DNA of 64,000 nt. Origin: Hephaestia caeni. Its GTDB lineage: Bacteria; Pseudomonadota; Alphaproteobacteria; Sphingomonadales; Sphingomonadaceae. The translations under genes and the position numbers were made by a program. Numbering within the stretch: position 1 is the stretch's first letter; every line of letters starts with the position of its first letter. Positions 46,946 to 55,625 of the stretch are shown one piece after another. The stretch lies in the NCBI RefSeq assembly GCF_003550065.1, contig NZ_QXDC01000002.1, positions 1,422,260-1,486,259 of the forward strand. Direction: 5' to 3'. The notes under the pieces were generated by a model. The model was not told the origin of the DNA and searched no databases. It saw only the letters and a list, made by a program, of their open reading frames with translations.

Positions 46946-48769
46946 CTATTCAACCGTGACCGATTTGGCGAGATTGCGCGGCTGATCGACATCGGTGCCC
47001 TTGGCGACGGCGACGTGATAAGCAAGCAACTGCACGGGGATCGCATAGACCAACGGCGCGATCAGCGGGTGGACCTTGGGCATCGCGATCGTGGCGAGGC
47101 ATCCCTCGCCCGCCGCCGCGATCCCCTCGTCGTCCGAGATCAGCACCACTTTGCCGCCGCGCGCCTGCACTTCCTGCATGTTGCTGACGGTCTTGTCGAA
47201 CAGCGGTCCCGACGACGCGATCACGATCACCGGCACGGCGTCGTCGATCAGCGCGATCGGCCCGTGCTTCATCTCGCCCGCGGCATAGCCTTCGGCGTGG
47301 ATGTAGCTGATTTCCTTGAGCTTCAATGCTCCTTCGAGCGCCAGCGGATAATCGGTGCCGCGCCCCAGATAGAGCACGTCGCGCGCGGCCGCGATCGTAT
47401 GCGCCATCGCCTCGATCGCCCCGTCCTGCGCCAGCGCGGCGTTGAGCGCGGCCGGCGCCTCGGCGAGCTGCCGGACGATCTCGCTCTCCTCGCCTTCGGC
47501 AAGCGTTGCCTTGGCGCGCGCAAGGTTGACGGCAAGCGCGGCCAGCACCGCGAGCTGGCAGGTGAATGCCTTGGTCGAGGCGACGCCGATCTCGGGGCCG
47601 GCATGGGTGGGGAGCAACAGATCGGCCTCGCGCGCCATCGTGCTCGTCGGCACGTTGACGACGACGGCGATCCGCTGCCCCTCGCTGCGCGCATGGCGCA
47701 GCGCCGCGAGCGTGTCTGCCGTCTCACCCGATTGCGAGATGAACAGCGCGAGCCCGCCCTCCTCCATCACCGGCGCGCGATACCGGAATTCGGAGGCGAC
47801 ATCGAGATCGACCGGCACCCGCGCGAATTGTTCGAACCAGTATTTGGCGACCATCCCGGCGTAGAAGCTTGTCCCGCACGCGACGATCGTGACGCGGCGG
47901 ATCGCGCCGAGATCGAAATCGGGGATCGGCAGCGTCACGCGATCGTCCATCCGCTGGAGATAGCTGCGTAGCGTCTGCGCCACGACGATCGGCTGCTCGT
48001 AAATCTCCTTGAGCATGAAATGGCGGTGGTTGCCCTTCGACACCAGCTCGCCGGTCACGCCGGAGATCGTGATCGGGCGCTCGACGGGATTGTTGTTGCG
48101 GTCGAAAATCCGCGCGCCCTCGCGCGTCACGACGACCCAGTCGCCTTCCTCGAGATACGCGATCCGCTGCGTCAACGGCGCCAGCGCGAGCGCATCCGAG
48201 CCGAGATAGGTTTCGCCCTCACCATAGCCGACGACCAGCGGCGACCCGAGCCGCGCACCGATCAGCACGTCGGGATGCTGGCGGAACAGGATCGCCAGCG
48301 CGAACGCGCCGTGGAGCCGCGGCAGCACCTCGCGCACCGCGTCTTCGGGCGACATTCCCGCTTCGATCTTCTCGCTCACCAGATGCGCGACGACCTCGGT
48401 ATCGGTCTCGCTGTCGAAATGGCGGCCGCGCGCGATCAGTTCGTCGCGCAGCGGCTTGAAATTCTCGATGATGCCGTTGTGGACCAGCGCCACCTCGCGC
48501 GTGGCGTGCGGGTGCGCGTTGTTTGTCGTCGGCCCGCCGTGCGTCGCCCAGCGCGTGTGCGCGATGCCGACATCGCCCGGCAGCGGCTCGGCCACCAGTT
48601 CCTTGCCCAGATTGACCAGCTTGCCCGAGGCCCGCCGCCGTTCGATCGCGCCGTCGAACACGGTCGCGATGCCGGCCGAATCATAGCCGCGATATTCGAG
48701 CCTTTTCAGCCCGTCGAACAGCCGCTCGGCGACATTGTCCCTGCCGACGATCCCGACAATTCCGCACAT
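46946..48769 (-). CDS. glmS: Glutamine-fructose-6-phosphate aminotransferase (isomerising)
   Basis: A 607-residue enzyme making glucosamine 6-phosphate, the first step towards UDP-GlcNAc. The N-terminal glutaminase domain starts MCGIVGIVGRDN, so Cys2 is the nucleophile, with RWATHGGPTTNNAHPH. Two SIS sugar-isomerase domains follow (SQSGETADTLAALRHA; GRGTDYPLALEGALKLKEISY) and the protein ends PRNLAKSVTVE as usual. No glmS ribozyme is expected in this phylum and none is seen. It begins 1 bp after the glmU stop, forming a two-gene operon. Confidence 0.98.
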   Translation of the reverse strand: MCGIVGIVGRDNVAERLFDGLKRLEYRGYDSAGIATVFDGAIERRRASGKLVNLGKELVAEPLPGDVGIAHTRWATHGGPTTNNAHPHATREVALVHNGIIENFKPLRDELIARGRHFDSETDTEVVAHLVSEKIEAGMSPEDAVREVLPRLHGAFALAILFRQHPDVLIGARLGSPLVVGYGEGETYLGSDALALAPLTQRIAYLEEGDWVVVTREGARIFDRNNNPVERPITISGVTGELVSKGNHRHFMLKEIYEQPIVVAQTLRSYLQRMDDRVTLPIPDFDLGAIRRVTIVACGTSFYAGMVAKYWFEQFARVPVDLDVASEFRYRAPVMEEGGLALFISQSGETADTLAALRHARSEGQRIAVVVNVPTSTMAREADLLLPTHAGPEIGVASTKAFTCQLAVLAALAVNLARAKATLAEGEESEIVRQLAEAPAALNAALAQDGAIEAMAHTIAAARDVLYLGRGTDYPLALEGALKLKEISYIHAEGYAAGEMKHGPIALIDDAVPVIVIASSGPLFDKTVSNMQEVQARGGKVVLISDDEGIAAAGEGCLATIAMPKVHPLIAPLVYAIPVQLLAYHVAVAKGTDVDQPRNLAKSVTVE

Positions 48770-48770
48770 G

Positions 48771-50129
48771 CTATTTCGCTGCCTTCCGGGCCTTCATCCG
48801 CTCACGGAATCGGCCTGCCCAACCAGATTTTTGCTGTTGCTCGCCGCGCGCCACCGCCAGCGCCTCCGCCTCGACATCGCGCGTCACCACCGATCCCGCG
48901 CCCACGATCGCCCCCGCGCCGATCGCGACGGGCGCCACCAGCGCGCTGTTCGATCCGATGAAGGCCCCGTCGCCGATCTTCGTGCGATATTTGAAGAAAC
49001 CGTCGTAATTGCAGGTAATCGTGCCCGCGCCGATATTCGCGCCCGCCCCCACCTCGGCATCGCCGAGATAGGTCAGATGGTTCGCCTTGGCGCCTGCCCC
49101 CAGCACCGCCTGTTTCATCTCGACGAAATTGCCGGCCCTGGCACCCTTGCCCAGCACCGCGCCGGGGCGCAGCCGCGCATAAGGCCCCACGCTCGCGCCC
49201 TCCCCCACGGTCGCACCTTCCAGATGGCTGAACGCGTGAATCACCGCCTTGCCCGCCACCGACACGCCGCGGCCGAAGACAACATTGGGCTCGATCGTCA
49301 CGTCGCGGCCGATCGCGGTATCGTACGCGAACCACACCGTCTCGGGCGCGATCAGCGTCGCGCCATCAGCCATCGCCGCCGCGCGCCGCCGCTGCTGCCA
49401 CGCATGTTCGACGGCGGCGAGTTCGGCGCGACTGTTGACGCCGGCGACCTCGTGCGCGTCGGTCTCGATTACCGCCGAGGCGCGGCCATCGGCGGCCGCG
49501 AGCATGACGATATCGGGCAGATAATATTCGCCCGCCGCATTCTCGTTGCCGACGCGCGCCAGCAGCGCGAACAGATCGCGCGCGCGCACCGCCATCAGCC
49601 CCGAATTGCACAGGGTTTCGGCGCGTTCCTCGGGCGACGCGTCCTTGAATTCGACCATCTTGACGATGCGGCCGTCACGATCCGCGATCACGCGGCCATA
49701 AGCGCCCGGATCGGCCGGCCGGAACCCGAGCACCACCGTGGCGGGCGCGTCGTCGCTCTGCAGCCGATCGAGCATCGCGCGCATCGTTTCGGGCGAGACC
49801 AGCGGCACGTCACCATAAAGGATCAGCACATCGCCGTCGAAGCCCGCAAGCGCGTTTTGCGCCTGCTGCACCGCATGGCCCGTGCCGAGCTGCTCAGCCT
49901 GGAGCGCGGTCGCGACGCCGAGCGGCGCCACCGCCGCCTCGACCTGCGCGCTCGCCGCCCCCGTCACCACCACCGTCCGCGCGGGCGCGAGCGTGTCGAC
50001 CGCAGCGATCAGGTGGAGCAGCATCGGCCGCCCCGCGATCGGATGCAGCACCTTGTGCAGATCGGATTTCATCCGCGTGCCCTTGCCCGCGGCAAGGATG
50101 ATCGCGGCGACGGGTTCGGTCATGCGCAC
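48771..50129 (-). CDS. glmU: Bifunctional GlcNAc-1-P uridyltransferase / GlcN-1-P acetyltransferase
   Basis: A 452-residue bifunctional enzyme producing UDP-GlcNAc for peptidoglycan and lipopolysaccharide. The N-terminal uridyltransferase has LAAGKGTRMKSDLHKVLHPIAGRPM and LYGDVPLV. The C-terminal left-handed beta-helix shows hexapeptide repeats and the acetyltransferase motif GNFVEMKQAVLGAGAKANHLTYLGDAEVG with NYDGFFKYRTKIGDGAFIGSN. It is directly upstream of glmS and divergent from gph. Confidence 0.97.
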   Translation of the reverse strand: MRMTEPVAAIILAAGKGTRMKSDLHKVLHPIAGRPMLLHLIAAVDTLAPARTVVVTGAASAQVEAAVAPLGVATALQAEQLGTGHAVQQAQNALAGFDGDVLILYGDVPLVSPETMRAMLDRLQSDDAPATVVLGFRPADPGAYGRVIADRDGRIVKMVEFKDASPEERAETLCNSGLMAVRARDLFALLARVGNENAAGEYYLPDIVMLAAADGRASAVIETDAHEVAGVNSRAELAAVEHAWQQRRRAAAMADGATLIAPETVWFAYDTAIGRDVTIEPNVVFGRGVSVAGKAVIHAFSHLEGATVGEGASVGPYARLRPGAVLGKGARAGNFVEMKQAVLGAGAKANHLTYLGDAEVGAGANIGAGTITCNYDGFFKYRTKIGDGAFIGSNSALVAPVAIGAGAIVGAGSVVTRDVEAEALAVARGEQQQKSGWAGRFRERMKARKAAK

Positions 50130-50200
50130 TCCCTCACGAACCCGCGCCCTGCCATGAATGTCTTGCCAATTCCATAGCGACGCTGGCAGGCGGGCGGGCG

Positions 50201-50869
50201 ATGACCGACTTTCCTTTCGCCATCGTCGGGTTCGATCTCGACGGCACGCTGCTCGATACCAGTGCCGACCTCGCCGCCGCGGTCAACCACACGCTCGACG
50301 GCGCCGGGTGCCCGCGCCTCGCGATCGATCGGGTCAAGGCCCATATCGGCGGCGGCGCCAGGCGGATGCTCGCGCTGAGCTTCGCCGAAGCGGGGCACGA
50401 CGAGGCGGGGCTAGACGCGCTCTACGACCGGATGCTCGCGTTCTACGCCGACAATATCGCGGTGGAAACGCGGGCCTTCGACGGTTGCCTCGCCGCGCTC
50501 GACACGCTGGCGCGGCGCGGCGCGCGAATCGCGATCGTCACCAACAAGGCCGAACATCTCGCCCGCAAGCTGCTGGACACGCTCGGCATCTCATCGCGGT
50601 TCGCGTGCGTGATCGGCGGCGATACGCTGGGGCCGGGCAATGCCAAGCCCTCGCCCGCCCCGATCCACGAAATGATCGCGCGTTGCGGCGGCGGGCGCGC
50701 CGCGTTCGTCGGCGATTCGATCTACGACATCACCGCCGGCCGCGCCGCCGGGGTGCCGACGATCGCGGTCAGCTTCGGCTTCCTCGACCGGCCTGTCGCC
50801 GATCTGGGCGCCGACGCGGTGATCGACTCCTACGCCGATCTCGTGCCGACGCTGGAACGGCTGGGTTAA
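50201..50869 (+). CDS. gph: Phosphoglycolate phosphatase-like HAD hydrolase
   Basis: A 222-residue HAD-superfamily phosphatase. Motif I is GFDLDGTLLDT with the nucleophilic aspartate, motif II is IVTNKAE, motif III includes KPSPAP and motif IV is FVGDSIYDITAGRAAG. The cap domain spans about 20-85. Gph dephosphorylates 2-phosphoglycolate arising from DNA repair; other HAD substrates are possible. Its stop overlaps the convergent stop of the acetate-permease homologue by 4 bp. Confidence 0.88.
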   Translation: MTDFPFAIVGFDLDGTLLDTSADLAAAVNHTLDGAGCPRLAIDRVKAHIGGGARRMLALSFAEAGHDEAGLDALYDRMLAFYADNIAVETRAFDGCLAALDTLARRGARIAIVTNKAEHLARKLLDTLGISSRFACVIGGDTLGPGNAKPSPAPIHEMIARCGGGRAAFVGDSIYDITAGRAAGVPTIAVSFGFLDRPVADLGADAVIDSYADLVPTLERLG

Positions 50870-51465
50870 CCCAAAACCGGTGTCGCGCCGAGCGGGATCA
50901 CGGTGCGACCGAAAGTGGCGTTGGTCACGATCCCGAAGCTGCCGTACATCGCCAGCCCGCCGCACACGATGCCAAGCATCCCGCCCGCGTGCGTCAGCCC
51001 TTGCGCGCCCGTCGCTGCGCCGAGCCCCAGCAGCAGGAACGTCACCCACAATGTCAGGAAAATGAGGAACAGGATCTTGGGCAACCGGAAGGTGCCGATC
51101 CACATATAAAGCGTGAACACACCCCACAGCAGCAGCGCCACGCCCACCGTCGGCCCGGCGGCGCTCAGATCGATCACGCCGTTGCCCGCGAACAGCAGCA
51201 GCAACGCGAACCACCACCAGAACGCGCCATAGCTGAGGAACGCTGTCATCCCGAAGGTGTTGCGGACGCGAAATTCGAAAATGCCCGCGATGATCTGGAT
51301 CAATCCTCCGAACGCGAGCGCCAGCGGGATCACCACCGGCTCGCCACCCGCAGGGAGCAGCCCCGCGTTGATCAGGCTCAATAGCACCGTCGTCAGCCCG
51401 AAACCCACCAGCCCGAGCGCGGCCGGATTGGCCTCGGGCGTGCCTTGTTGCACCACGTCCGTCAT
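50866..51465 (-). CDS. GPR1/FUN34/YaaH (SatP-type) acetate/succinate permease homologue
   Basis: About 199 residues with six predicted membrane helices. The family signature NPAALGLVGFGLTTVLLSLINAG is at the N-terminus, followed by GGLIQIIAGIFEFRVRNTFGMTAFLSYGAFWWWF. SatP-type proteins conduct acetate and succinate. The frame allows a start at 51480, but the pair of ATGs at 51468/51465 sits just after GGAGGGG, so 51465 gives better spacing. It appears monocistronic. Confidence 0.9.
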   Translation of the reverse strand: MTDVVQQGTPEANPAALGLVGFGLTTVLLSLINAGLLPAGGEPVVIPLALAFGGLIQIIAGIFEFRVRNTFGMTAFLSYGAFWWWFALLLLFAGNGVIDLSAAGPTVGVALLLWGVFTLYMWIGTFRLPKILFLIFLTLWVTFLLLGLGAATGAQGLTHAGGMLGIVCGGLAMYGSFGIVTNATFGRTVIPLGATPVLG

Positions 51466-51551
51466 CATCCCCTCCATCATGATGCCGGCCGGTTTCGGTC
51501 TCGGCGGACAGGAGGCTATGGTAGCGCTATCGAACGGTCAAGCAGCGATCG

Positions 51552-52562
51552 TCAGACGGGCCGATAGCCCTTGCGCCATTTGGTCCACAGGTGCCGCGCG
51601 AGCATCGCAGGCGGCATCCGAAGCCAATGCGATCGCAGGTAGAAGCCCTGCCGCAGCAGCGGCCGCGTCGGCCGCCCCCAGCCGTCGCGCGCGGTGAGGC
51701 GGCGGCGGTAGAGCGCGTCGGCGCGGTGCCGCGTCCGCCATGCCTCGGGGATGGCGGTATCATAAAGCGCGTGCGCCAGCCGTGCCGCGCGATGCACCTC
51801 GGCTTCCAGGCCGTGATGGCTCGCGCGCTCGGCAAGTCCATCGGTGCCGAATTGCTCGATCAGGCAGTGGATATCCCACAGATTGCGCATCCCCCCCGCC
51901 AGATCGCCATCGGCGAACAGATGCGCGGCGGCGTGGACGAGCATGTCGGCAGGCGACAGCATCCGCAGGCCGTTCCCCAGCGCCACGCTGTCCGCGATCA
52001 GCGCGGCGGCGTCGGGGGTGATCCGCGCGGTCAGCGGCAGGATCGTATGGTGGACGTCGATCATCCGATCGCGCTCGCGGTGGATCAGCGGCGGCAGCTC
52101 GTGCATCCAGCGGCGATAATAAGCGTCGTCATAGGGATCGGGCTTCACCCATTCCCACCCCGCCCCCAGCAGCGCCGCCTCCACCGCATCGATCCGATCG
52201 CGCGGCACCAGAATGTCGAGATCGCCGATCGAGCGGCCGACGCCGGCGCTCAGCCCTGCAGCGGCGAACGCGGTGCCCTTGAGCAGCACGACGGGGCAAT
52301 CGAGCGGCGCCAGCACGCGCCGCGCCATCTCGGCTTCCCACAAGGCCGCGATCCGGCCCTGCGCCGCCGACGCGCGCGCATCCACCATGATCCGCGCGAC
52401 GGCGCCGGGCATCGCCACGCCCTCCAGCCGGTGCGCGAGCGTGCCGGCGAGCTGCTCGGCGCGCGCGATCCCGATCAGCGCCGTCCAGCCCCCGGCATCG
52501 AGCGATCCGGTCGAGGCGGGGTCGCGCAGCGCCCGCGCGAGAAGGTCACCGTCGTATCTCAC
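51552..52562 (-). CDS. Nucleotidyltransferase-like protein (PF14907-type)
   Basis: A 336-residue protein of the nucleotidyltransferase-5 type. Core motifs are CPVVLLKGTAFAAAGL, RSIGDLDILVPRDRIDAVEAALLGAGWEW (metal-binding D-x-D), LPPLIHRERDRMIDVHHTILP and MLVHAAAHLFADGDLAGGMRNLWDIHCLIEQFG. Such proteins accompany HPr-kinase-like and PqqD-like proteins, including in some lasso peptide operons; their reaction is not established. GTG 52562 overlaps the kinase stop (GTGA); GTG 52574 is an alternative. Last gene of the four-gene cassette. Confidence 0.82.
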   Translation of the reverse strand: MRYDGDLLARALRDPASTGSLDAGGWTALIGIARAEQLAGTLAHRLEGVAMPGAVARIMVDARASAAQGRIAALWEAEMARRVLAPLDCPVVLLKGTAFAAAGLSAGVGRSIGDLDILVPRDRIDAVEAALLGAGWEWVKPDPYDDAYYRRWMHELPPLIHRERDRMIDVHHTILPLTARITPDAAALIADSVALGNGLRMLSPADMLVHAAAHLFADGDLAGGMRNLWDIHCLIEQFGTDGLAERASHHGLEAEVHRAARLAHALYDTAIPEAWRTRHRADALYRRRLTARDGWGRPTRPLLRQGFYLRSHWLRMPPAMLARHLWTKWRKGYRPV

Positions 52563-53446
52563 AGCGCGGCCCACAAACGCTCGACCTGCGCGATCGCGCT
52601 CTCGGCATCGGGATAGTCGATCGCGCGCGCGGGCAGCGTCTCGACGAGGCGGGTCAGCGCGGCGAACCCCGGCTCGCCGAGCGCGGTGTAGTTGGTCGAC
52701 GCCTGCGTCAGCCGCACGAACACTTCGCTCGGCGCCACCGGCCGCTCGGCGGGCTCGAAGCCGTAGCGCGGGAACAGGATCAGCGCCGGCCGCGCGGGCT
52801 CCTCCATGCGCGCTATCGCCTCGGCGGCGGGGACGAGATGGCGGATGTCGCCCTTGGGGGTGGCGCGCATCAGCGGCCCGAACCGCGCGTCGGGAATCGC
52901 GCGCTCGACCACCCCGATCGCTGCATTCTTCAGGCTCACCAGCCGGGGGAAGGCGTGGACCAGGCCGGTCTCGGGATCGATCAGCGCGAACTCATCGCCC
53001 ATCAGCCGCCAGCCCCGGCGCCCGAGCAGCGCGGCAAGCGTGGATTTTCCCGCCCCCGACATCCCTGTCATCAACAGCGCGCGCCCGTCGCGCTCGACCG
53101 CCGAGGCATGGAGCAGCAGATAGCGCCGCTGGCCGAGCGCCATTTGCAGGTTCATCCCCATTTCGGCGGCAAGCAGCCCCTGCGCGAGCGGCAGCGGCGC
53201 GGCCTCGGGCAGCACGTAATCGCCCCCGATCATCACCGCCGGGCGCACGAATCGCCGCCACGGCCGCCGCGCGAACAGCCGCACGCTGAAATCGGGCACA
53301 TCGTCGGCCGGCGCGGGATAATCGGCGTAGAGCGTTTCGAGCGCCGCGATCGGCGTGCGCCAGTCCGATCCGACGCGGAAGCCCACCGGGCCGATGCGGA
53401 CGGCAAAGCTATGCCTCACGGCCGGGCCCGCGACCATCATCGTCAT
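52559..53446 (-). CDS. HprK-related kinase (HPr-rel-A system type)
   Basis: A 295-residue protein resembling the kinase domain of HPr serine kinase but not fused to the usual HprK N-terminal domain. It has SAVERDGRALLMTGMSGAGKST with the P-loop at about residues 128-135, then GWRLMGDEFALIDPETGLVHAFPRLVSLKN. This matches what NCBI families call HprK-related kinase A. HPr-kinase-like enzymes in paeninodin-type lasso clusters phosphorylate the precursor peptide. The ATG at 53446 lies inside a REP element; later starts (53440, 53437, or GTG 53419) are possible. Substrate unknown. Confidence 0.82.
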   Translation of the reverse strand: MTMMVAGPAVRHSFAVRIGPVGFRVGSDWRTPIAALETLYADYPAPADDVPDFSVRLFARRPWRRFVRPAVMIGGDYVLPEAAPLPLAQGLLAAEMGMNLQMALGQRRYLLLHASAVERDGRALLMTGMSGAGKSTLAALLGRRGWRLMGDEFALIDPETGLVHAFPRLVSLKNAAIGVVERAIPDARFGPLMRATPKGDIRHLVPAAEAIARMEEPARPALILFPRYGFEPAERPVAPSEVFVRLTQASTNYTALGEPGFAALTRLVETLPARAIDYPDAESAIAQVERLWAAL

Positions 53447-53528
53447 GCCGGACTTGTTCCGGCATCCAACCCTCCCCGAACGCCGACGTCTGCGGCATGT
53501 TGGACCCCGGAACAGGTCCGGAGTGACG
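53442..53528. repeat. REP-like extragenic palindrome (family A, copy 2)
   Basis: The same 87-bp palindrome as at 18675-18761, about 85 percent identical by eye, starting GTCATGCCGGACTTGTTCCGG. It separates the PqqD-like and HprK-like genes and overlaps the annotated kinase start by 5 bp. It may create a hairpin in the operon mRNA that lowers or stabilises kinase expression. Confidence 0.85.
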
Positions 53529-53545
53529 AAAGGTGTGAAAGCCCT

Positions 53546-53809
53546 TCACGTCCGAACCACCAGCCCCGCCGCGACCAGTTCGTCGAGCCGCACCGCCAGC
53601 GCATCCTCGTCCTCGACCTCGAACACCGCCGCGAGCCGCGCCGCGATCTCGCCGAGGCCAAGCGGTGCCTCTTCCAGCACGTCGAGCAATTCGGGCACCG
53701 GCGAGGTCACCAGATGCGTGATCCCCGAGGCGCGGTGATAGAGCGCGGTGAAATCATCGAGCGCTACGCTCACGATCTCCGCGGCGGGCACGCGGGCATA
53801 GCCGGTCAC
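53546..53809 (-). CDS. PqqD-like peptide-recognition protein
   Basis: An 87-residue protein with the PqqD/RRE winged-helix pattern: VSVALDDFTALYHRASGITHLVTSPVPELLDVLEEAPLGLGEIAARL and LDELVAAGLVVRT at the C-terminus. PqqD-fold proteins bind precursor peptides and present them to modifying enzymes. Its place between a small exported protein and an HprK-related kinase matches the group NCBI calls HPr-rel-A system PqqD family. GTG 53809 starts 5 bp after the upstream gene's stop; the long open frame above it is read through that gene. Confidence 0.75.
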   Translation of the reverse strand: MTGYARVPAAEIVSVALDDFTALYHRASGITHLVTSPVPELLDVLEEAPLGLGEIAARLAAVFEVEDEDALAVRLDELVAAGLVVRT

Positions 53810-53813
53810 GGCC

Positions 53814-54215
53814 TCAGCCGCGCGGCATTTGCAGCGATGCGAAGCAGGTGAAACCGCTGGTGCCGCGCTGCAGCCGGCGGATGTAATTAACATAGGCCTT
53901 GCTGCGCTCGGAATCGACGCCGGGCAATTGCCCGCCGTTGATCGCGCGCTTGACGTCCTCGCCCTTGAAGCGGGCGCCGGCGGGCGCGAACGCGCCGGGC
54001 GTTCCGGCCGGCACCACCGAGCCATCGGGCGCGATATAGCTGCCCGCGCGGCCTTCGTCGGGCACCGGGATCTCGCACGTCAGGATCGAGGCGTTGGTCT
54101 GTGCCAGCGCGGGCCGAATCGAGACGACCGCCGCCGCGCCCACCGCGCCCAGCTTCAAGGCGCGGCGCCGCGTCGTGCCCTTGGCGGGCGTATCTCCGGG
54201 ATGCTGCTCGCTCAT
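53814..54215 (-). CDS. Small Tat-exported protein of unknown function, first in the HprK-like cassette
   Basis: A 133-residue protein. A twin-arginine signal (TTRRRALKLGAVGAAAVVSIRPALAQ, residues about 14-39) predicts folded export. The mature part is about 94 residues with two cysteines (TCEIPVPDEG and FTCFASL) that could form a disulfide, a hydrophobic Gly/Pro-rich middle (SYIAPDGSVVPAGTPGAFAPAG) and a basic segment (YVNYIRRLQRG). An AAGGGG site precedes the ATG. No family recognised. As lead gene of the cassette it is the most likely substrate of the PqqD/kinase pair, but this is inference. Confidence 0.75.
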   Translation of the reverse strand: MSEQHPGDTPAKGTTRRRALKLGAVGAAAVVSIRPALAQTNASILTCEIPVPDEGRAGSYIAPDGSVVPAGTPGAFAPAGARFKGEDVKRAINGGQLPGVDSERSKAYVNYIRRLQRGTSGFTCFASLQMPRG

Positions 54216-54328
54216 GGTCGCCCCTTATCGCGCCTTCTGTCTTTCATAATCGTAAAGCATGGGGCGTAATGCATCGGCAAGGCCAAGGCTGTTCGGATCA
54301 CCCCCTCCCACGCTAGAGACGCACCGTT

Positions 54329-55537
54329 ATGGCACAAAAGAAGACGTTCGCGGCGATCGGGCTGGTGCTGGCAGGCGCGGCGGCGGCGTTGATCTTCGCG
54401 CACAGCCCGCAATCGGCGCTGTTCATGCTCGTCGCCGGGGTCGCCGCGGTGCTCGTGCTGCGCCATCCCGAAGCCCCCCCGCCGGCGACGATCGACGGCG
54501 ACGGGGACGCGCGCGATGCCGTCAACGATCTGATCGAGGCGCTCGGCGATCCGATCCTGGTGCTGGCCGGGAACCACGTCGTCCGCGCCAATACGGCCGC
54601 GCGCGCGCTGCTGGGCGCGCATGTGCTCGGCCAGGACGTACGGCTGGCGGTGCGCCACCCCGATGCGGCACGGCGTCTGGGTGAAGCCGACGACACCGGC
54701 GGCGGCGAGCCGGTGACGCTGATCGGGCTCGGGCGGCGCGATTCGCACTGGCAGATGCAGGTCGCCGCGATGGGCAGCGACCGGCGGCTGGTCCATCTCG
54801 TCGATCGCTCGCGCAGCGCGGCGGCTGAGAAGATGCGCGTCGATTTCGTCGCCAATGCGAGCCATGAACTGCGCACCCCGCTCGCCTCGCTGCTCGGTTT
54901 CATCGAGACGCTGGAGGACGACGCCGGCGCCGACCCCGCGCTCAGGGCGCGCTTCCTGGGCGTGATGGCGGGCGAGGCGCGACGGATGCAGCGGCTCGTC
55001 GTCGATCTGCTGTCGCTGTCGCGGATCGAATCGGACAAGGATCGGCTGCCCACCGCGACGATCGATCTCGCGGCGATCACGCGCACCGTGGTCGACGAGC
55101 TTCGCCGGAGCGATCCCGATCGCGGCGCGGATCTGGAGATCGATTGCGCGCACGCGATACCGCCGATCACGGGCGATCGCGCGCAGATGTCGCAATTGCT
55201 CCACAACCTCGTCGGCAACGCGATGAAATACGGGCGCGCCGGCACCCCGGTCACCGTGCGACTCGAGCCCGGCGATGCCGGCGACGTCACGCTGACGGTC
55301 GCCGATCGGGGCGACGGCATCCCGCCCGAGCATCTGCCGCGGCTCACCGAACGCTTCTACCGAGTCGATTCGGGCCGCAGCCGCGCGCTCGGCGGCACCG
55401 GGCTGGGCCTCGCGATCGTCAAGCACATCGCCGAGCGGCATCGCGGCCGCCTCGTCATCACCAGCGCGCCCGGCGAGGGCACCACCGTGACGGTGCATTT
55501 CCCCGCCGTACAGGCCGATCCGCCCACGCTGTCATAA
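54329..55537 (+). CDS. phoR: Phosphate-regulon sensor histidine kinase
   Basis: A 402-residue inner-membrane kinase. Two N-terminal helices (about residues 7-22 and 28-46) have almost no periplasmic loop, as in PhoR, followed by a PAS-like domain (about 70-180). The H-box is FVANASHELRTPLASLLGFIETLEDD, then N-box LLHNLVGNAMKYG, G1 DRGDGIP and G2 GGTGLGLAIVKHIAERHRG. It senses phosphate through the PstSCAB/PhoU complex encoded downstream and phosphorylates PhoB (60916). The end of the gene overlaps the Pho box of pstS. Confidence 0.95.
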   Translation: MAQKKTFAAIGLVLAGAAAALIFAHSPQSALFMLVAGVAAVLVLRHPEAPPPATIDGDGDARDAVNDLIEALGDPILVLAGNHVVRANTAARALLGAHVLGQDVRLAVRHPDAARRLGEADDTGGGEPVTLIGLGRRDSHWQMQVAAMGSDRRLVHLVDRSRSAAAEKMRVDFVANASHELRTPLASLLGFIETLEDDAGADPALRARFLGVMAGEARRMQRLVVDLLSLSRIESDKDRLPTATIDLAAITRTVVDELRRSDPDRGADLEIDCAHAIPPITGDRAQMSQLLHNLVGNAMKYGRAGTPVTVRLEPGDAGDVTLTVADRGDGIPPEHLPRLTERFYRVDSGRSRALGGTGLGLAIVKHIAERHRGRLVITSAPGEGTTVTVHFPAVQADPPTLS

Positions 55538-55557
55538 AACTATCATGTCTGTGTCAC
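55529..55557 (+). promoter_or_regulatory. Pho box upstream of pstS
   Basis: Three 7-bp direct repeats occur at 11-bp intervals: CTGTCAT (55529), CTATCAT (55540) and a degenerate GTGTCAC (55551). This matches the PhoB-binding consensus CTGTCAT-N4-CTGTCAT. The first repeat overlaps the phoR stop codon, so PhoB binds within the end of phoR to activate pstS. Confidence 0.85.
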
Positions 55558-55625
55558 ATAGCGCGCCTCACCGGCCACCCGATACGGCATCGCCGGGATC
55601 GAACTTCCCCAGGAGGGCCTTGCAC

